NCBI GenBank assembly: GCA_963844255.1
Contig: CAWJNP010000087.1
Location: 1-64,000 of the forward strand
Reading direction: 5' to 3'
Origin: SZAS-79 sp963844255
GTDB lineage: Bacteria; Pseudomonadota; Gammaproteobacteria; Burkholderiales; SG8-39
DNA: 64,000 nucleotides
In this document: in pieces, positions 60,312 to 64,000 of the stretch
How the letters are laid out: each line of letters opens with the position of its first letter
Numbering within the stretch: the stretch's first letter is position 1
The notes under the pieces: generated by a model
Told to the model about the DNA's origin: nothing
Database searches by the model: none
Seen by the model: the letters and a program-made list of their open reading frames with translations, nothing else
Position numbers and translations under genes: made by a program

Positions 60312-61280
60312 ATGACGGCAGGGTCGGTTACTTTCCACGGGTCGGCGGTCACGCCGGACAATTTCCTCGAAGACGTGCTCAGCGGACTCGCGCTCCAGCG
60401 CAAGGCCCTGCCGCCCAAGTATTTCTACGACGCCCGCGGCAGCGAGTTGTTCGAGGCCATCTGCACGCTGCCCGAGTACTACCCCACGCGCACCGAACTT
60501 TCGCTCACGCAGGCGCACGTCGCCGACATCGCGCGGTTTGCGGGCGAGGGCGGCCCCGCGGTCGAGTTGATCGAATACGGCAGCGGCGCGAGCACCAAGA
60601 CGCGAATCCTGATCGAACATCTGCGGCCGGCGGTCTATGTGCCGGTCGATATCTCGACTTCGGCACTGCGCCAGGCCGCGGCGCTGCTCGCCGGGGAGTT
60701 TCCATGGCTGAACATCCGCGCGGTGACCGGCGATTTCAGCCGCCCGCTGACGATTCCCGCTTTCGAAGGTGCAGGGCGCAAGGTCGTGTATTTCCCGGGT
60801 TCGACGATCGGAAACTTCAGCCGTGAAGAGGCGCGCGCGTTCCTGCGCATGACGCGCGGCCAGGTCGGCGAGGGCGGCGCCATGCTGGTTGGCGTGGACC
60901 GCAAGAAGGATCCGAACATCCTGCACGCGGCCTACAACGACGCGCAGGGCGTCACGGCGGCGTTCAACCTCAACCTGCTGCACCGGATCAATCGCGAACT
61001 CGGCGCGGATTTCGATCCCGGGAAGTTCGCGCATTACGCCTTCTACAACGCGCCCAAGGGCCGCATCGAGATGCACCTGGCGAGCCTGGCCCCGCAGAGC
61101 GTCGCAATCGGGCGACACCGCTTTGCGTTCGCTGCGGGCGAAACCATCCACACCGAAAATTCGTGCAAGTACGCCGTCGAGGAATTCGTCGCGCTGGCCG
61201 CGGAGGCCGGCTTTCGCGGCGCGGCGGTTTGGTCGGACCCGGATGGGCTGTTCAGCCTCTACGGCCTTGTAGCTGCTTAG
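60312..61280 (+). CDS. egtD: L-histidine N-alpha-methyltransferase (EgtD family)
   Basis: 322 residues from ATG 60312, the family's usual length. Blocks PPKYFYDARGSELFEAICTL, ELIEYGSGASTKTRIL (SAM site), VYFPGSTIGNF and IHTENSCKY in the C-terminal half are characteristic of EgtD. It makes hercynine, the ergothioneine precursor, if histidine is the substrate. No egtB is seen in the window; the following gene is a convergent IclR regulator. Confidence 0.88.
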   Translation: MTAGSVTFHGSAVTPDNFLEDVLSGLALQRKALPPKYFYDARGSELFEAICTLPEYYPTRTELSLTQAHVADIARFAGEGGPAVELIEYGSGASTKTRILIEHLRPAVYVPVDISTSALRQAAALLAGEFPWLNIRAVTGDFSRPLTIPAFEGAGRKVVYFPGSTIGNFSREEARAFLRMTRGQVGEGGAMLVGVDRKKDPNILHAAYNDAQGVTAAFNLNLLHRINRELGADFDPGKFAHYAFYNAPKGRIEMHLASLAPQSVAIGRHRFAFAAGETIHTENSCKYAVEEFVALAAEAGFRGAAVWSDPDGLFSLYGLVAA

Positions 61281-61289
61281 TCAAGAACA

Positions 61290-61308
61290 GGGGAACCTGC
61301 GGTTCCCC
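61290..61308. terminator. Hairpin between convergent egtD and iclR-type genes
   Basis: GGGGAACC-TGC-GGTTCCCC is a perfect 8-bp stem with a 3-base loop, 10 bp after the egtD stop. No T-tract follows on either strand, so it may act as a weak or bidirectional terminator or RNA end protector. Confidence 0.5.
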
Positions 61309-61343
61309 CGTACCCCCTCCCTTTACAACCCGACCGGGAGCGG

Positions 61344-62120
61344 TCACGTGCTGGATTCGTGCCCCAGGGCGCGGGAGATTTTTTCTGCCGTGTCCCTGAC
61401 CAGTGCGCCCCATTGGGGCTTCATGCGGTCGGCGGGCGTGGAGAGCGAAAGCGCTGCGACCAGGCCGCCGTTGTCGTCCCGCACCGGGGCGGCCACGCAG
61501 CGCACGCCGATCTCGACTTCCTCGTTGTCGGCTGCGTAACCCTGGCGCTGGATTCGATCGAGGTCACGCTCCAGCGCCGCCAGGGTCGTGAGCGAATTCC
61601 TGCTGTGGGCTGCAAGCCCGGTTCGCTTCGCATATTCCTTCAGCCGTGCAGCGCCGTCCTCCAGCAGGAACAACTTGCCGGCCGCGGCGACATGCAGCGG
61701 GACGCGACCGCCGATCACGTGGACGATCCGCATCGCCGAGCGGCCGGAGGAGGTGCGCTCGACGTAGACGATTTCGTCGTCCTGGCGCACGGACAGGTTG
61801 ACCGTTTCCCCGGTCTGGCCATGCAGCTCGCGCATCAGCGGGAGAGCAATTTCGCGCACGCTGATGCGCGACCGCACCAGCGTGCCGAGTTCGAGCAGGC
61901 GCATCCCCAGACGGTAGCTGCCCGGTTCGACGCGATCGACCAGGCGATCCGCCGTCATTGCCGCCAGGATGCGGTGCGCGGTCGAGGGATGCAGGCCCGA
62001 GATCTGCGCGATCTGCTTGAGCACCAGGGGTTCGGGATGCTCGGCGAGCAGATCGAGCAGTTTCACCATGCGCTCGATGACCTGAATCGGATTCTTGTGT
62101 ACTTGTTTTGCGCGGGCCAT
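61344..62120 (-). CDS. IclR-family transcriptional regulator
   Basis: 258 residues. Winged helix-turn-helix (LKQIAQISGLHPSTAHRILA, near 35-55) and an IclR effector domain with GETVNLSVRQDDEIVYVER and the conserved GVRCVAAPVRD. IclR proteins sense aromatic or short-chain acids. The target is not evident; it is convergent with egtD and lies upstream of nothing obvious in the window. Confidence 0.92.
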   Translation of the reverse strand: MARAKQVHKNPIQVIERMVKLLDLLAEHPEPLVLKQIAQISGLHPSTAHRILAAMTADRLVDRVEPGSYRLGMRLLELGTLVRSRISVREIALPLMRELHGQTGETVNLSVRQDDEIVYVERTSSGRSAMRIVHVIGGRVPLHVAAAGKLFLLEDGAARLKEYAKRTGLAAHSRNSLTTLAALERDLDRIQRQGYAADNEEVEIGVRCVAAPVRDDNGGLVAALSLSTPADRMKPQWGALVRDTAEKISRALGHESST

Positions 62121-62185
62121 CGGAATTGCTGCATGGCATCAACCCTCGGATTGTAGCCGAGCCCTTCCCACGATGTGAAATTGCG

Positions 62186-64000
62186 TCAGGTCGCTTTACG
62201 TTGCGCACGTCGTAAGTATCGATCTGCCGAGACGGCCGCGGCGAGTCGCGCTTCGATCGGCCAGGGCTCGCCTTCGAGCCGGCTCGCAAGCAATTCCGCC
62301 ATCAGGCCGCACCAGACGATGCCGCGGGAGGCGTAAGCAAACGCGGCAAACAGGCCTGTACTTTCCGGCAACGGGCCGACCACGGGAAGCCGGTCCGGCG
62401 CAACCGCGCGAAACCCCACCCTTCCCTGCAGTGACGCCGGATCGAAACCACGCTCCGCGCCCGGCAGCACGCGTGCGAGCCGGGCAAGATTTCCCGCATG
62501 GCTGTCGGTGCGGGGCAGGGGGTCGTCTTCTCCAATGTCGTAGGTCGCGCCGGTCACGACGATGCCGTCAACCGCGGGCAGGGCAAATCCGCCGCGCAGC
62601 AACACCGCGCCGATCGCCGGGAACCCTGCCGCCGGCAGGTGGGAGACTTGTCCACGCACGCTGCGCAGCGTGAGATGCTTGATCGGTGCCAGACGGATGG
62701 CGTCACGCGCGTTTGCGAGCACGACGACGGGCGCCGTCGCGAGGGTCCTTCCGTCGCCGGCGACGGCAGCCCAGCCCCCGGCCCGCGATTCCAGTTTTTG
62801 GACCTCGACTCCGAAGTGCATGCTCACCTTGGCCTTTGCGAGCAATGCGTTCGCGAGGCTCGCGGGCCGGATCCAGCCGCCCCGCGGAAACCACAACCCG
62901 CCCGCCGCGACCACGGCGCCCGCTGCGCGAGTGGCCGCCTCGCGATCGAGGTAGTCGGCGTAGTCGGTCGGGTAACCCAGGGAGGCCATCGCCGAGCGCT
63001 GTGCTGCGTCCTCCGCCTCGTCGCGCGCCATCTGCAGCACCCCGCAACGAGACCACGCCACGTTCTCCAGGGCCTCCCAGTGGCGCAGCGCGTGGAGGAA
63101 GCTGGCGCGCGAGAGGCGGGCAATGAAGCTGTCGTCCCGTGTCACCAGGGGATGGAAGGCGCCCGCATGATTCCCGGACGCCTCCTGTGCCGGAGCGGCA
63201 TGCCGCTCGAGGAGCGTGACCTCCCAGTCGCGAGCTGAGAGGCGCTCGCATACTGCACTGCCCGCCAGTCCCGCGCCGATGACGATGGCTCGCCGCGCCG
63301 GTCGTGGCGAGGGGACGGTGGCATCCCGGTCCGTCCACCGCGCGCACAACATTTCGCGCTTGCGGGCAAATCCGGGCCGCTTTTCCACGCTGAAGCCGGC
63401 AAGGGCCAGCGCATCCCGGACCGGCGACGCGGCCGTATAGGTCGCGAGGGTGGCGCCGGGAGATGCAAGCCGGGACAGCGACTTCAGTATGGGCAGGGAC
63501 CACATTGCGGGATTCTTCGCCGGTGCGAAACCATCGAGATAAAACGCATCCGCGCAGAGGTGCAGCTCGCGCACCAGGTCGGCGATATCGCCGAAGCAGA
63601 GCGTCAGCACGACGCGCCCGGCGTCGAATTCCAGCCGGTGCATGCCGGGGACGAGAATCGGCCAACTCGCGCGCAGTTCAGCCGCCTGGGCGGCAAGTCC
63701 GGCCAGCGGGGCGTGCAGCGTATTCAGATCTGCGACGGCGAAAGGGTGCTTTTCGATCGAAACGTAGTGCAACTTTGCGCAACGCCCGGGGTCTTCCTGC
63801 CATGCGGCACGGGTGGCCAGGAAATTCAGGCCCAGGCCGAAACCGGTTTCGAGGATCGTGAAGCACTCTCGGCCGCCCCAGCGCGCCGGCAGGTCGTTTC
63901 CGCCGAGAAACACATGGCGCGCCTGCGCGGTGCCGCCTGCGTTCGAGTGGTAAACGTCGTCGAACGCCAGGGAGTACGGCGTGCCGTCTGCCGAGAATGC
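62186..64000 (-). CDS. mnmC: Bifunctional tRNA modification enzyme MnmC, N-terminus outside window
   Basis: The frame is open to the right edge (reading GTPYSLAFDDVYHS before 63913), so the start is missing. N-terminal SAM-methyltransferase part: TILETGFGLGLNFLAT and FYLDGFAPAKNPAMW. C-terminal FAD oxidoreductase part: AIVIGAGLAGSAVCERL and GFRAVAPDRLPVVGP. It converts cmnm5(s2)U34 to nm5 and then methylates it to mnm5(s2)U in tRNA wobble positions. Confidence 0.95.
   Translation of the reverse strand, partial: AFSADGTPYSLAFDDVYHSNAGGTAQARHVFLGGNDLPARWGGRECFTILETGFGLGLNFLATRAAWQEDPGRCAKLHYVSIEKHPFAVADLNTLHAPLAGLAAQAAELRASWPILVPGMHRLEFDAGRVVLTLCFGDIADLVRELHLCADAFYLDGFAPAKNPAMWSLPILKSLSRLASPGATLATYTAASPVRDALALAGFSVEKRPGFARKREMLCARWTDRDATVPSPRPARRAIVIGAGLAGSAVCERLSARDWEVTLLERHAAPAQEASGNHAGAFHPLVTRDDSFIARLSRASFLHALRHWEALENVAWSRCGVLQMARDEAEDAAQRSAMASLGYPTDYADYLDREAATRAAGAVVAAGGLWFPRGGWIRPASLANALLAKAKVSMHFGVEVQKLESRAGGWAAVAGDGRTLATAPVVVLANARDAIRLAPIKHLTLRSVRGQVSHLPAAGFPAIGAVLLRGGFALPAVDGIVVTGATYDIGEDDPLPRTDSHAGNLARLARVLPGAERGFDPASLQGRVGFRAVAPDRLPVVGPLPESTGLFAAFAYASRGIVWCGLMAELLASRLEGEPWPIEARLAAAVSADRYLRRAQRKAT

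Noticed and set aside
1..64000. Insertion sequences, prophage, integrase or tRNA-linked island
   Set aside because: No transposase, integrase, terminal repeats or tRNA gene could be recognised on either strand.

Overview
The window reads as a GC-rich chromosome segment of an aerobic, heterotrophic proteobacterium, most likely a betaproteobacterium. Reasons: uniformly high GC with GC-ending codons, a LexA box of the beta/gamma CTGT-N8-ACAG type, a FadE/FadI-type beta-oxidation operon, MnmC, an ATM1-type exporter and a 7TM-DISM diguanylate cyclase. No rRNA, tRNA, CRISPR array, integrase or transposase was recognised. No stretch longer than about 300 bases lacks a gene; the longest gap is about 264 bases (40236-40499).

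Layout. 1-12.7 kb: the 3' part of a giant VCBS-repeat surface protein, with about 22 near-identical 291-bp units broken by one 29-bp insertion, then three cadherin-like domains. It is followed by a tightly overlapping export module: a TolC-type lipoprotein, an HlyD-type adaptor, and a second adaptor fused to a cytoplasmic GAF-like domain. 12.7-19.0 kb: a PA0069-type radical SAM gene (minus strand) behind a LexA operator that overlaps a consensus -10, then a five-gene translationally coupled plus-strand operon (MFS, D-threonine-aldolase-like enzyme, MFS, SpeE-like protein, TauE/SafE). 19.1-26.7 kb: a seven-gene minus-strand run (quinone oxidoreductase, dienoyl-CoA reductase-like SDR, Nudix-MBL fusion, small protein, glutathione reductase, ThDP enzyme, RraA-like). 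26.8-34.7 kb: diguanylate cyclase, serine/threonine dehydratase, DhlA-like haloalkane dehalogenase, crotonase, small proteins, a degenerate S1C protease with PDZ, YdcH and Dtd. 34.9-41.3 kb: an operon of APH-type kinase, acyl-CoA dehydrogenase and SDR resembling the core of 4-hydroxyacyl-CoA degradation pathways, then GST, an MBL hydrolase, MarC and a crotonase. 41.4-46.5 kb: an Fbp-type ABC importer and a CaiB-family CoA transferase. 46.5-57.3 kb: a roughly 10.8-kb minus-strand fatty-acid operon (TetR, FadE, FadI, FadJ-like, acyl-CoA synthetase, thioesterase, hydrolase, SDR, pilin-like). 57.4-64 kb: ATM1-type exporter, PbpG-like peptidase, EgtD, IclR regulator and partial MnmC.

The main theme is acyl-CoA catabolism: two acyl-CoA dehydrogenases, thiolase, bifunctional hydratase/dehydrogenase, two separate crotonases, CoA ligase, CoA transferase, thioesterase and several SDRs. 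Transport genes and likely TetR and IclR control accompany it.

A caution for anyone using the sequence: between 39.3 and 50.2 kb, seven genes carry 16 frame breaks and every one is a net +1 insertion. The frames are otherwise open and conserved, so I read this as uncorrected consensus error rather than gene decay. The 29-bp break in the VCBS array may also be an assembly junction.
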